A stretch of 64,000 nucleotides of DNA from Neobacillus sp. DY30 (GTDB lineage Bacteria > Bacillota > Bacilli > Bacillales > Cytobacillaceae): contig NZ_CP126093.1 in assembly GCF_030123065.1 (NCBI RefSeq), positions 2,236,001-2,300,000 on the forward strand, in the 5' to 3' direction. A program made the translations under genes and the position numbers. The notes under the pieces were generated by a model. That model was not told where the DNA came from. It ran no database searches and was given only the letters and a program-made list of their open reading frames with translations. Positions 15,999-24,456 of this stretch are shown piece by piece; position 1 is the stretch's first letter, and each line of letters opens with the position of its first letter.

Positions 15999-16674
15999 GA
16001 TAAAAGTGGCTATAGCGGAAGACGACTTTCGAATAGCGGATATACATGAGAAATTTTTAGAAAAGTTTAAGGAAATTGATGTGGTTGGTAAATCATTGAA
16101 TGGTGAACAGACTATGCAATTATTAGAGCAGAAGACCCCAGATTTACTGCTTTTAGATGTGTATATGCCGGATGTACTTGGTTCTGAGCTGCTTCCTGTA
16201 ATTCGGGAGAAATTTCCAAAGGTCAGTATTATTATGATAACAGCCGCAACAGACAAAGTTTTCCTCGAAAAAGCTTTAAGCTATGGTGTTGAGAATTACT
16301 TAATCAAGCCAGTAAGTAGGGAAAAATTTGATGAGGTCATTCAGGATTATATTAAAAAACTCGAGCTTCTTTCAGCAGCGCAGGAAGTTAATCAGAATTA
16401 TGTTGATCTGCTGTTTCGTAAAGGGAAAAATGAAGCGCTGACAAAGAGCGGAGGATTGCCAAAAGGAATTGACGAAATTACTTTAGGAAAAGTTAAGGCT
16501 GTTTTCCACGTAAGAAAAGGTGGAATTTCCGCAGAAGAGGTTGGTAAGGAAATTGGAGCTTCTCGGATAACTGCACGAAGGTACTTGGAGTTTCTCTCCT
16601 CCACACAGGAGGTTAGAGCAGAAGTGGTTTATGGAATTGTGGGAAGACCGGAAAGAAAATACTACCCAGTTTAG
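15991..16674 (+). CDS. second CitB/DcuR-family response regulator
   Basis: About 227 residues. The receiver starts IKVAIAEDDFRIADIHEKFL, with D in LLLLDVYMPD and K in YLIKPV. The C-terminal helix-turn-helix (ISAEEVGKEIGASRITARRYLEFL … VGRPERKYY) is close to that of the regulator at 13642. AGGAG at 15977-15981 is well spaced for TTG 15991. The in-frame ATG at 15982 is only just behind it and is the alternative start. The gene overlaps the kinase stop and is followed by a terminator. The likely target is the citrate transporter promoter just downstream. Confidence 0.88.
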   Translation: MDKIKVAIAEDDFRIADIHEKFLEKFKEIDVVGKSLNGEQTMQLLEQKTPDLLLLDVYMPDVLGSELLPVIREKFPKVSIIMITAATDKVFLEKALSYGVENYLIKPVSREKFDEVIQDYIKKLELLSAAQEVNQNYVDLLFRKGKNEALTKSGGLPKGIDEITLGKVKAVFHVRKGGISAEEVGKEIGASRITARRYLEFLSSTQEVRAEVVYGIVGRPERKYYPV

Positions 16675-16710
16675 GAAGGAGGGCAAATTACCCTCCTTCT
16701 GTTCTTTTTT
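16675..16710 (+). terminator. rho-independent terminator
   Basis: GAAGGAGGG pairs with CCCTCCTTC and is followed by TGTTCTTTTTT. It separates the two-component operon from the citrate transporter gene. Confidence 0.85.
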
Positions 16711-16752
16711 AATACTTCTATTAGATTTTTTTTTGAGGAAAATCACTTTCAC

Positions 16753-16772
16753 GTGAACAAAATGTACAAAAT
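16753..16772 (+). promoter_or_regulatory. shared element upstream of citrate transporter gene
   Basis: GTGAACAAAATGTACAAAAT matches 19 of 20 bases with the element before tctC (8764-8783). It is placed about 95 bp before the transporter start, nearly the same distance as at tctC, which supports a real activator site. Confidence 0.6.
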
Positions 16773-16866
16773 CAATTTTACTTACGTTAATAACTTTACT
16801 TTGGTAACGTTTTCACTACTGAATATTTTGATTATATTTAATATACAAATAAAAGGGGTGAAAAAG

Positions 16867-18159
16867 ATGCTAGCTATATTAGGTTTTTTGATGATACTTA
16901 CCTTTATGATTTTAATTATGACAAGACGTCTTCCTGCGATGATTGCACTTATCGTTATTCCTGTCATTTTTGCATTTATGGGCGGCTTTGGAAAAGAAAT
17001 GGGGCCGATGGCGCTTGAAGGAATTAAAAGTGTTGCCCCAACAGGAATTATGATCCTCTTCGCAATTCTCTTCTTCGGTATCATGATTGATGCAGGTGTA
17101 TTTGATCCTATTATTTCTACTATATTAAAGGTTGTAAAGGGAGATCCGTTAAAAATAGCGATTGGTACGGCAGTTCTTGCACTAGTAATATCTCTTGACG
17201 GAGACGGAACAACTACATACATGATTACGATTTCTGCCATGCTGCCATTGTATAAACGGATTGGCATGAAACCATTAATTCTTGCGGGAATTGCTGTTTC
17301 TGCTTCAGGTGTCATGAATCTTCTACCGTGGGGTGGACCTACCGCAAGAGCAATGACCGCTTTACAACTGGAGATGTCAGATATTTTTATTCCGGTTATC
17401 CCCAGCATGGTGGGTGGAATTCTTTTCGTATTGTTCATGGCCTACTGCCTTGGAAGAAAAGAAAGGAAACGGGTTGGTATTTTGCAAATTGATTTCAGCA
17501 TCAATGCTGAGGTAGCTGCTACTTCAGAAGATGTTTATCTCAAACGGCCAAAGTTAATACTCGTAAACTATTTTTTAACGATTATTTTATTAGTTGCACT
17601 AATCAATGAGCTTCTCCCAGCAACTGTTTTGTTTATGATTGGATTTGCAGTGGCTATTACGATAAATTATCCAAAAATTAGTGATCAAAGAGAGCGTATT
17701 GTCAATTATGCTGATAATGCCTTATCGGTTGTTTCTATGGTATTTGCAGCAGGGATCTTTACTGGTATACTTACTGGTACGAAAATGGTCGATGCGATGG
17801 CAACCTCAATGATTTCCTATATTCCTGATGTTCTAGGTTCTCAATTTGCACTTATTACAGCGATTATCAGCGCACCTCTAACGTTCTTCATGTCGAATGA
17901 TGCTTTTTACTATGGTGTTTTACCTTTGCTTGCTAAAGCAGCTAGTGTATATGGAATTGACCCTGAGTTTATCGGACGTGCTTCATTGTTGGGGCAGCCT
18001 GTCCATTTATTAAGCCCGCTTGTACCTTCAACGTACTTATTAGTCGGTATGGTGGGAGAAGATTTTGGGGACTTACAGCGCGCATTTCTCAAATGGGCCT
18101 GTGGTTCGACTTTGGTAATGATAGTCGTTGCAATTTTATTGTCAATTATTCCTTTTTAA
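16867..18159 (+). CDS. citM: CitMHS-family citrate-metal:proton symporter
   Basis: 430 residues from ATG 16867, chosen because AAAGGGGTG lies just upstream. An in-frame GTG at 16753 would fall inside the regulatory element. About twelve membrane spans are visible. Conserved features include ISLDGDGTTTYMITISAMLPLY and NLLPWGGPTARA, typical of the CitM/CitH/CitN family, which takes up citrate complexed with a divalent metal in exchange for protons. It lies directly after two citrate-type two-component systems. Metal preference (Mg-type CitM or Ca-type CitH) cannot be told by eye, so the symbol denotes the family. Confidence 0.88.
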   Translation: MLAILGFLMILTFMILIMTRRLPAMIALIVIPVIFAFMGGFGKEMGPMALEGIKSVAPTGIMILFAILFFGIMIDAGVFDPIISTILKVVKGDPLKIAIGTAVLALVISLDGDGTTTYMITISAMLPLYKRIGMKPLILAGIAVSASGVMNLLPWGGPTARAMTALQLEMSDIFIPVIPSMVGGILFVLFMAYCLGRKERKRVGILQIDFSINAEVAATSEDVYLKRPKLILVNYFLTIILLVALINELLPATVLFMIGFAVAITINYPKISDQRERIVNYADNALSVVSMVFAAGIFTGILTGTKMVDAMATSMISYIPDVLGSQFALITAIISAPLTFFMSNDAFYYGVLPLLAKAASVYGIDPEFIGRASLLGQPVHLLSPLVPSTYLLVGMVGEDFGDLQRAFLKWACGSTLVMIVVAILLSIIPF

Positions 18160-18192
18160 CGAAAAGTGAAAATCGATTGGGGATGAGTGTTA

Positions 18193-18330
18193 ATGTGGAT
18201 AATCACCGTCTATTCAAAGGGGAACAATATTTCTATGTTTGAATTTAATTCTGAAAAAGAAGCCAGAGAAGTTTTTAAGAATGTTAAAGGTTGTAAGATT
18301 CTATCAGAGATTATTTATTATAACGATTAG
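18193..18330 (+). CDS. small conserved-looking protein (45 aa), function unknown
   Basis: The frame starts with ATG 18193 after GGGGATGAG and reads MWIITVYSKGNNISMFEF, then a charged EKEAREVFKNVKGCKILSEI helix, ending IYYND. Strong codon content, a good ribosome site and a following terminator argue that it is expressed. The pattern (short beta strands, then a helix with EKEA) resembles uncharacterised short Bacillus proteins that I recall only loosely. No function can be given. It lies in the citrate transporter's wake, 33 bp after its stop, and may be co-transcribed. Confidence 0.6.
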   Translation: MWIITVYSKGNNISMFEFNSEKEAREVFKNVKGCKILSEIIYYND

Positions 18331-18349
18331 GTAGTATAAGAAATAGGAA

Positions 18350-18390
18350 AATGCAATTTATTAATTAATAAACTGCATTATTCCTTTTTT
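18350..18390 (+). terminator. rho-independent terminator
   Basis: AATGCAATTTATTA pairs with TAATAAACTGCATT and is followed by ATTCCTTTTTT. Confidence 0.75.
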
Positions 18391-18416
18391 CATTAGAAAG
18401 AGAGAAGGTAAGCTAT

Positions 18417-19349
18417 ATGAATATTTTATTTCATATATTATTGGATATTATTTTTCCGATATTCGTGTTAATTGGGGTAGGTGCCTTATTGCAGCGGAAA
18501 ATAAGAATGGATTTATCTACACTGTCAACATTGACGGTGTATTTCTTATTGCCTGCCGTTTGTTTTGTAAACATTTATCAGAGCAAAATGTCAAGTGAGT
18601 TAATTAGCCAAACATTACTATTTTTAATCCTATTTAATATTCTGCTTATCCTTACCAGTATGTTTATTGCAAAAGCGAACAAGTTTGACCGTAAGTTGAC
18701 AGCAACCTTTAAGAACAGCATGGTTTTGAGTAATTCTGGTAATTATGGTCTCCCTGTAAGTGAATTAGTTTTTTCTGCTAATCCTGCTGGTATGTCGATA
18801 CAGATTATTATTTCTATTTTTCAAAATCTCCTTACTTTTACATATGGCTTTTTCAACAGTGTCTCTGCCCAGAGCAGCGGTAGAGAAATCTTGAGTAAGA
18901 TTATCCGTCTTCCGGTTATCTACGCTTTATTATCAGCCATATTGTTGAAAGGGCTCAATATTCAAATTCCACAATTTTTGTGGAAGCCAATTGAAAATTC
19001 ATCAAATGCGTTTTTGGCCGTTGCACTGGTCACCCTTGGAGCTCAAGTAGCATTTTTAAGGATTACACGAATATCTAGACCGATTGTTTGGATTGTAACT
19101 GGCCGGTTGATTATTTCTCCTTTCGTTGGGTTACTAGTTATATACTCTCTTGGATTAACAGGAATAACTGCTCAGGCACTATTTATAGCCAGCTCATTTC
19201 CTACTTCAAGAAATAGTGCTTTACTGGCACTCGAGTATGATAATTACCCGGAATATGCTTCGCAAGCAGTTCTATTAACTACTGTTATCAGCAGTATTAC
19301 CGTTGCAATTGTTGTTTATCTATCAAAAATTCTTTTTGGAAATGGATAG
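18417..19349 (+). CDS. AEC family transporter
   Basis: 310 residues, about ten membrane spans, of the auxin-efflux-carrier (AEC) family. Features seen: an N-terminal FPIFVLIGVGALLQRK, the NSGNYGLPVSELVF motif in the middle and SSFPTSRNSALLALEY near the end. Members in Firmicutes include malate and other organic-acid permeases (MleP-like). The ATG follows GAGAAGGTAAGCT. It stands between the citrate region and two sigma-54 activators with its own upstream terminator. The substrate is undetermined, but an organic or aromatic acid fits the context. Confidence 0.85.
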   Translation: MNILFHILLDIIFPIFVLIGVGALLQRKIRMDLSTLSTLTVYFLLPAVCFVNIYQSKMSSELISQTLLFLILFNILLILTSMFIAKANKFDRKLTATFKNSMVLSNSGNYGLPVSELVFSANPAGMSIQIIISIFQNLLTFTYGFFNSVSAQSSGREILSKIIRLPVIYALLSAILLKGLNIQIPQFLWKPIENSSNAFLAVALVTLGAQVAFLRITRISRPIVWIVTGRLIISPFVGLLVIYSLGLTGITAQALFIASSFPTSRNSALLALEYDNYPEYASQAVLLTTVISSITVAIVVYLSKILFGNG

Positions 19350-19466
19350 GGCAGGTAGTGGTTATTGCTTAATGATATTTCAAAATAATCAGACTATATG
19401 TTATAATTTTCTAATACATAAAGAATTCTTGTTAAATACTATTGTATGAGGCGGTGAATATTTAGT

Positions 19467-21215
19467 ATGAATACAATAGAACAGCCTTTAATAGAATGCT
19501 TTCAAAAGGTTTGCAGCTCCATTGGAAGTTTTAAAACAGGGATAACAGAAATCTACCTTCTGAATAATCTTTATACATACCATTGCCATTACGATACCCG
19601 TGAGAAAAAAGTCATCGTTGATGAAAATGAGCGTAAAAGGTTGAATACGATAAATTGGAAAGAATCTATTCATTCAAATGCTATATATTCCGAGGAGTCT
19701 CAAACATTATTGATTTATGCCTGTCCGGTTTTACAAAATGGTGAACATCAATATACATTAGTGACAAAATATCATGAAAAAAATAATAAAAAAATACTAC
19801 AAATTCTAGACCTCCTGGCAAAACAGCTAAGTTATCAACTCGTAACCCAGCCAAATCTTAAATCCTTATTCTTGCATAGTAAATATCAGCAGCAAATAAC
19901 GAACACCATCGAGGAAGGGTACTTGACCGTTGATCAAAAAGGAATTATTACTTTTATAAATAAAATTGGGACTAGCATTCTAGGACTTGATGAAAATGAA
20001 CTAACCGGGAAGTCACTAATCGGAATTCTTCCTAATTTTAAGCCTTCCCCTCTTGTAACACTACAAACAAAAGAGAACTGGGTGAACCGTGAAGTATCTT
20101 TTGAATCACCAAAAGGGAAGATTCATCTAGTTTTTTCTGTAACACCTTTATTTGAAAATGGGGGTCCTGTTGGAATCGTCATTACCTTTAGAGAAATGAA
20201 AATTATCATGAAAAAATTGGAGAGCTTAGTCAATATCAATCCAATATTTCAATTCGAAGATATCATATATAAAAGCACTTCCATGCAAGAGTTGATTAAG
20301 ACAGCAAAGGTCGCGGCAAAAACAGAATCTAATATTTTAATAGAAGGGGAGAGCGGGACCGGAAAAGAACTAATCGCTCAAGCCATACATAATCAAAGCC
20401 AGCGTAAAGGGAAGCCGTTTGTTGTCATTGACTGTTCTTCCATACCGAGAGATTTAGTAGAAAGTGAGTTATTCGGCTATGTCGATGGCGCTTTTACTGG
20501 TGCCCGAAAAGGCGGAAGGCTTGGAAAATTTGAAGTTGCCAATGGAGGTACTGTATTTCTTGATGAAATCGGGGAAATGCCTTTAGAAATTCAAGTGAAA
20601 CTGCTGCGTGTTCTTCAAACCCGTACAATTACACGTGTTGGCGGACATGAGCCGACAACATGTAATGTTAGAATCATTGCAGCAACGAACCGAAATCTTG
20701 AGGCAGAAGTTGAATACCAAAATTTTCGATTAGATCTTTATTATCGTTTAAATGTCCTGCAGCTAACCATCCCACCAATAAGGGAAAGAGAGGGTGACAT
20801 TCCCTTATTGGCAAAAACCTTAGTTGAGGTAGCAGCAAAACGAACCAATCGTCAAGCACCAACCATCTCTTTGGAAACGATGAAAATACTTGAAAGCTAT
20901 TCATGGCCCGGAAATATAAGAGAATTAGAGAATGTAATAGAAAGAGCGATTCTAATTGCTCATGTTGTGATGGAACCTGAACACTTACCCAATTATCTGC
21001 TGAATGCACTTGTTAATAGTGATAAAAGAAAACCGGCGCAATCTATCAATCTTAATGATGCGAATTCTATTAGAGAGAAGGAAAAGGAATTAATTCGTAA
21101 CACTCTTGATCATGTATATTGGAACAAAAGCCAAGCAGCGCGAAAACTGGGGATATCCCGCTCAAACTTATATGAGAAAATAGCAAAATATAATATTGAA
21201 CAGGTGAATAGATAA
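19467..21215 (+). CDS. sigma-54-dependent transcriptional activator (PAS-AAA-HTH)
   Basis: 582 residues. The N-terminal ~130 residues are a sensory domain I cannot classify; PAS at about 140-250; AAA+ domain at about 270-505 with Walker A GESGTGKE (~293), the sigma-54 contact loop GAFTGA (~341), Walker B VFLDEIGEMP and arginine-finger region; Fis-type helix-turn-helix at the end (NKSQAARKLGISRSNLYEKI). It remodels RNA polymerase carrying SigL. The most likely target in the window is the -24/-12 promoter at 26191 before the aromatic module. The ATG follows GAGGCGGTGAAT. A paralogue follows 23 bp after its stop. Confidence 0.93.
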   Translation: MNTIEQPLIECFQKVCSSIGSFKTGITEIYLLNNLYTYHCHYDTREKKVIVDENERKRLNTINWKESIHSNAIYSEESQTLLIYACPVLQNGEHQYTLVTKYHEKNNKKILQILDLLAKQLSYQLVTQPNLKSLFLHSKYQQQITNTIEEGYLTVDQKGIITFINKIGTSILGLDENELTGKSLIGILPNFKPSPLVTLQTKENWVNREVSFESPKGKIHLVFSVTPLFENGGPVGIVITFREMKIIMKKLESLVNINPIFQFEDIIYKSTSMQELIKTAKVAAKTESNILIEGESGTGKELIAQAIHNQSQRKGKPFVVIDCSSIPRDLVESELFGYVDGAFTGARKGGRLGKFEVANGGTVFLDEIGEMPLEIQVKLLRVLQTRTITRVGGHEPTTCNVRIIAATNRNLEAEVEYQNFRLDLYYRLNVLQLTIPPIREREGDIPLLAKTLVEVAAKRTNRQAPTISLETMKILESYSWPGNIRELENVIERAILIAHVVMEPEHLPNYLLNALVNSDKRKPAQSINLNDANSIREKEKELIRNTLDHVYWNKSQAARKLGISRSNLYEKIAKYNIEQVNR

Positions 21216-21238
21216 ATGTAAAAGGGATGATATCAATC

Positions 21239-22987
21239 ATGGTTATTCATATCGACCTTGTGGTGGACATAGTTAAAAAGGTGTTTGAGCAATACAAAAC
21301 CTACAATGAAATAAATACGCAAATCCAAATTGTGAGTTCCGATCTATCTTACATTTGTCATTTCGACCCTCATTTAGATGAAGTGTTTTTGGATAGTGGC
21401 AGAGGAATTGACCTGCCCCGTGATGTAACACTCATGCACAAAACGACATGCTATACTAACACCTTGTCTGGATGGGCTCCGGCAGGAAAATCAGAATTTT
21501 TATACTCCTCACCCATTATCGTAGAGAAAAAAACTAAGTATTATTTGGTGTGTACCTCTGAAATTGCTCATGATGCACTTACTCTAGTTATAGTAGAACT
21601 TTTGTCAACGTATATTAGCACCATGCTTGAAACAAACATGAAGCTTCAGGAGGTTCACTTAAAAAACGATCATATGAAACAGATTACCGAAACGGTTAGT
21701 GCAGGCAGTTTATCTGTTGATAAGTTTGGAAACATCATGTTTATTAATGAGGTGGGAGGGGAAATGCTCGGTGTAAGAGCAGAAGAAGTATTAGGACAGC
21801 CCATTTCTAAGGTTTTGGATAACCAGGCATTTTCATTAGACGTTTTGGAAATTGGTATGCCGGTCATTAACAAAGACATAATTATAAAAATTAATAAGGG
21901 GCAATATCATTTTCGATTATCTTCCGTTCCCCTCTATGATAATTCGAATGAACCAATCGGGGTTATGTTTCACTTTAAAGATATTAGAAAAGAAGTAGAG
22001 ATGATTGTTAACACAAAGGGCTTTTTTAACTTTGATGATATTATATATCAATGTAAAGAAATGGAGAGTTTAATCCAATTAGCCAAAAAGGCGGCATTAC
22101 AGGACTCAAGTATCTTAATTGAGGGTGAAAGCGGAACAGGGAAGGAACTCATTGCCCAGTCTATTCATAATTACAGCATCCGTTCGAACCATCCATTTAT
22201 TGTCATTGATTGCTCTGCTATACCAAGGAATCTAGTGGAAAGTGAATTATTTGGCTATGAAGCTGGTGCGTTTACCGGTTCTCACAAAGGCGGCATGATG
22301 GGAAAGTTCGAACGTGCCAACGGTGGGACGGTTTTCCTAGATGAGATTGGAGAAATGCCATTAGAGATTCAATCCAAGCTTCTTCGTGTGATACAAAGCA
22401 GGTCGATCACGAGAATCGGAGGACATGAACCGATTTCACTTAATATCAGGATTATTGCAGCTACAAATAGAAATTTGGCGCAAGAAGTATCGGAAGGTAA
22501 TTTTCGAAATGATTTATATTATCGACTGAATGTGATCAATTTGTTCGTCCCGGCTTTACGTGATCGTAAAGGAGATCTTCCGCTACTTGTGAATAAATTG
22601 ATGGAAAAGACAGCGAAGCGCGAAAAAAGGGAAGTTCCCAATCTTTTAGGCAGGGTCATGGAGGTTCTAGAAAACTACCCTTGGCCGGGGAATATTAGGG
22701 AACTGGAAAATACAATGGAACGCGCTGTCATCCTTGCAAATGGCGAAATTGATTATCTACATTTACCTAAGCGCTTATTGATACAAAACATTAACTTGAG
22801 TACCACACCGGTTCAAAGAGAAATTTTTGTTAATCAGACTCCACAAAAACCAAAGTATGTTATGGAACAGCAATTAATAATCAATGCCCTTAAAGAGTCA
22901 AAAGGGAACAAGAGTAAAGCAGCAAAAAAGCTCGGCATTGCCAGATCCACTTTGTATGAAAAAATGTATCTGTATCAATTATCATAG
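21239..22987 (+). CDS. second sigma-54-dependent transcriptional activator
   Basis: About 582 residues from ATG 21239. The ATG at 21227 sits within the AAAGGGATGAT ribosome site and is the alternative. The architecture matches the gene before it: N-terminal sensory part, PAS at about 145-255, AAA+ with GESGTGKE and VFLDEIGEMP, and a terminal Fis-type helix-turn-helix (NKSKAAKKLGIARSTLYEKM). The sigma-54 contact loop reads GAFTGS instead of GAFTGA, an Ala-to-Ser change at a residue important for activation. The two proteins are tandem paralogues and may act together or on different promoters. It is followed by a terminator. Confidence 0.92.
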   Translation: MVIHIDLVVDIVKKVFEQYKTYNEINTQIQIVSSDLSYICHFDPHLDEVFLDSGRGIDLPRDVTLMHKTTCYTNTLSGWAPAGKSEFLYSSPIIVEKKTKYYLVCTSEIAHDALTLVIVELLSTYISTMLETNMKLQEVHLKNDHMKQITETVSAGSLSVDKFGNIMFINEVGGEMLGVRAEEVLGQPISKVLDNQAFSLDVLEIGMPVINKDIIIKINKGQYHFRLSSVPLYDNSNEPIGVMFHFKDIRKEVEMIVNTKGFFNFDDIIYQCKEMESLIQLAKKAALQDSSILIEGESGTGKELIAQSIHNYSIRSNHPFIVIDCSAIPRNLVESELFGYEAGAFTGSHKGGMMGKFERANGGTVFLDEIGEMPLEIQSKLLRVIQSRSITRIGGHEPISLNIRIIAATNRNLAQEVSEGNFRNDLYYRLNVINLFVPALRDRKGDLPLLVNKLMEKTAKREKREVPNLLGRVMEVLENYPWPGNIRELENTMERAVILANGEIDYLHLPKRLLIQNINLSTTPVQREIFVNQTPQKPKYVMEQQLIINALKESKGNKSKAAKKLGIARSTLYEKMYLYQLS

Positions 22988-23010
22988 CCGTTTTATTACA
23001 TAAAAGAGTC

Positions 23011-23043
23011 TTCCCTTTACAATAAAGGGGTTCCGTTTTTTTG
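23011..23043 (+). terminator. rho-independent terminator
   Basis: TCCCTTTA and TAAAGGGG form the stem, followed by TTCCG and a T run. It closes the activator operon. Confidence 0.7.
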
Positions 23044-23073
23044 TGTTTTCTTAACATGAATGGACCTGTATTT

Positions 23074-23125
23074 ATAAAAAGGCCTCTACGCCAAAACATA
23101 AAATATGTTTTGGATCGTAGAGGCC
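23074..23125 (-). terminator. rho-independent terminator (long stem) of the CBS-protein gene
   Basis: AGGCCTCTACG and CGTAGAGGCCT flank a second stem (CCAAAACATA / TATGTTTTGG). Read leftward it ends in TTTTTATAAA, so it terminates the leftward CBS gene. It may also back up the rightward operon. Confidence 0.8.
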
Positions 23126-23184
23126 TGATTACTTATTTAATATGAACTTTCCCAGTGGCACATATCGGATACATTGGCTTTTGA

Positions 23185-23619
23185 TTAGAAGTTTGATAGT
23201 TTAGGTTCGGCAGGATTCGATATATTCTTAAGGGCTTGTCCAGCTTCATCAGTCGACTGATGATTAACAGCTAAATCACCTAGGGAGACGATTCCAACCA
23301 ATTTGTCATCCTCCACAATAGGAAGACGGCGAATTTGGTGCTGGGACATGAGTCTTACCGCTTCCTCCACTGACATTTCTTTGTTTCCTTTTACAACATT
23401 GTCGGTTACTAATTCAGAAATCGTGGAGTCAGGCGTATAATCATTGACAAAACCCTTTATGACTAAATCCCGATCGGTTACGATTCCTACTAATTTTTCA
23501 TTATCACAAATTGGAACGGCCCCCACATCCAGCTCTTTCATTTTCATGGCAACCTCTTTACACGTACTTTCTGGACAACAGCTATCAACATTGGTCGTCA
23601 TTACTTCAGCAACATTCAT
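23185..23619 (-). CDS. CBS-domain protein
   Basis: 144 residues from ATG 23619, preferred because AAAGGAGG is seven bases upstream. ATG 23625 is too close to it and upstream in-frame starts lack a site. It consists of two CBS domains in tandem (MTTNVDSCCPESTCKEVAMKMKEL…GIVTDRDL, then MSVEEAVRLMSQHQIRRLPIVEDDKLVGIVSLGDLA). Such stand-alone CBS pairs bind adenosine nucleotides. Bacillus examples (YhcV, YkuL type) have no settled role. It is a monocistronic leftward gene with its own terminator. Confidence 0.88.
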   Translation of the reverse strand: MNVAEVMTTNVDSCCPESTCKEVAMKMKELDVGAVPICDNEKLVGIVTDRDLVIKGFVNDYTPDSTISELVTDNVVKGNKEMSVEEAVRLMSQHQIRRLPIVEDDKLVGIVSLGDLAVNHQSTDEAGQALKNISNPAEPKLSNF

Positions 23620-23720
23620 GCTCATTCCTCCTTTATGATTTATCATTTTATTTACTACCCGCCACACCATATAGTTAAACATGATTTGGAGAATTTGAAT
23701 TAAGGGTCACCTTTTTATCT

Positions 23721-24278
23721 TTAACGGTTACCCTCTCTCTGTATTTTAATAATTTTAAAAACTAACCCTCTAGAGAAAACTCCCATTAAGAAAAAACCGA
23801 AAAATGAAAAAACATGGTTCCATTTAAGTGGTTTATAAAGGTTCAGCATTTCTGCAAGAGGTTCCAAGACAAAAGCAAAAATGAGAGACATAATCAGAAG
23901 AACGATCGTAAAGGATTTCCAGCTTGAAAAATTTTGATAAACTAACATATAAAGTATTGGGAGTAACGTGTAATCTATCGGAACTAAAGGAGTACAAAGT
24001 GGAAGGAGAGTATCGGAATAAACCCACATTGAAAAATTCCACCCCATGACATCAAGAAAAGTTGACATAGATATGATAAAAAATCCATATAATAAAATTT
24101 CTAAAATACGGCTTTTATCAACTATCTTCCTCCAAAAAAACCACGGAACAATTGTCAAAACAAGTAGAATCCACCATTTTAATGAAAAAACAAAATTATG
24201 TATCCAATAATCCATCATCATATTATTTAACTCAATGGTATATTGTTGGATTTCTTTAGGTGTTGGAATTTTCTGCAA
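23721..24278 (-). CDS. CBO0543-like membrane protein
   Basis: 185 residues from a TTG start with GGAGGTG seven bases upstream. Five or six hydrophobic spans; tryptophan-rich opening (NFVFSLKWWILLVLTIVPWFFW) and a conserved-looking DVMGWNFSMWVYSDTLLPL segment. This pattern matches the uncharacterised CBO0543 family common in Bacillaceae. The function is unknown. It is separate from its neighbours, with 102 bp to the CBS gene downstream. Confidence 0.65.
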   Translation of the reverse strand: MQKIPTPKEIQQYTIELNNMMMDYWIHNFVFSLKWWILLVLTIVPWFFWRKIVDKSRILEILLYGFFIISMSTFLDVMGWNFSMWVYSDTLLPLCTPLVPIDYTLLPILYMLVYQNFSSWKSFTIVLLIMSLIFAFVLEPLAEMLNLYKPLKWNHVFSFFGFFLMGVFSRGLVFKIIKIQREGNR

Positions 24279-24374
24279 ATATTACACCTCCATTTACTGC
24301 ATTTAGTTTTATCCCAAAGTTTTTATCATTAAACATCCTTTTAATGTACAAATTTCTACAAAGCTCCTAATAAA

Positions 24375-24415
24375 GAAACTCGCCAATTTTTACTATGGCG
24401 AGTTCTGCTTTTTAT
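24375..24415 (-). terminator. hairpin downstream of MFS gene
   Basis: AACTCGCCA and TGGCGAGTT form the stem. Read leftward the tail is T-rich but interrupted, so it is a moderate terminator for the leftward transporter gene. Confidence 0.6.
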
Positions 24416-24456
24416 ATCTACCAATAAGGATGTCAGAAAAACACCTTAAAATGGAC

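Noticed and set aside
16753..16866. N-terminal extension of the citrate transporter from GTG 16753
   Set aside because: It would overlap the shared regulatory element and lacks a ribosome site. ATG 16867 has AAAGGGGTG and gives the normal family N-terminus.
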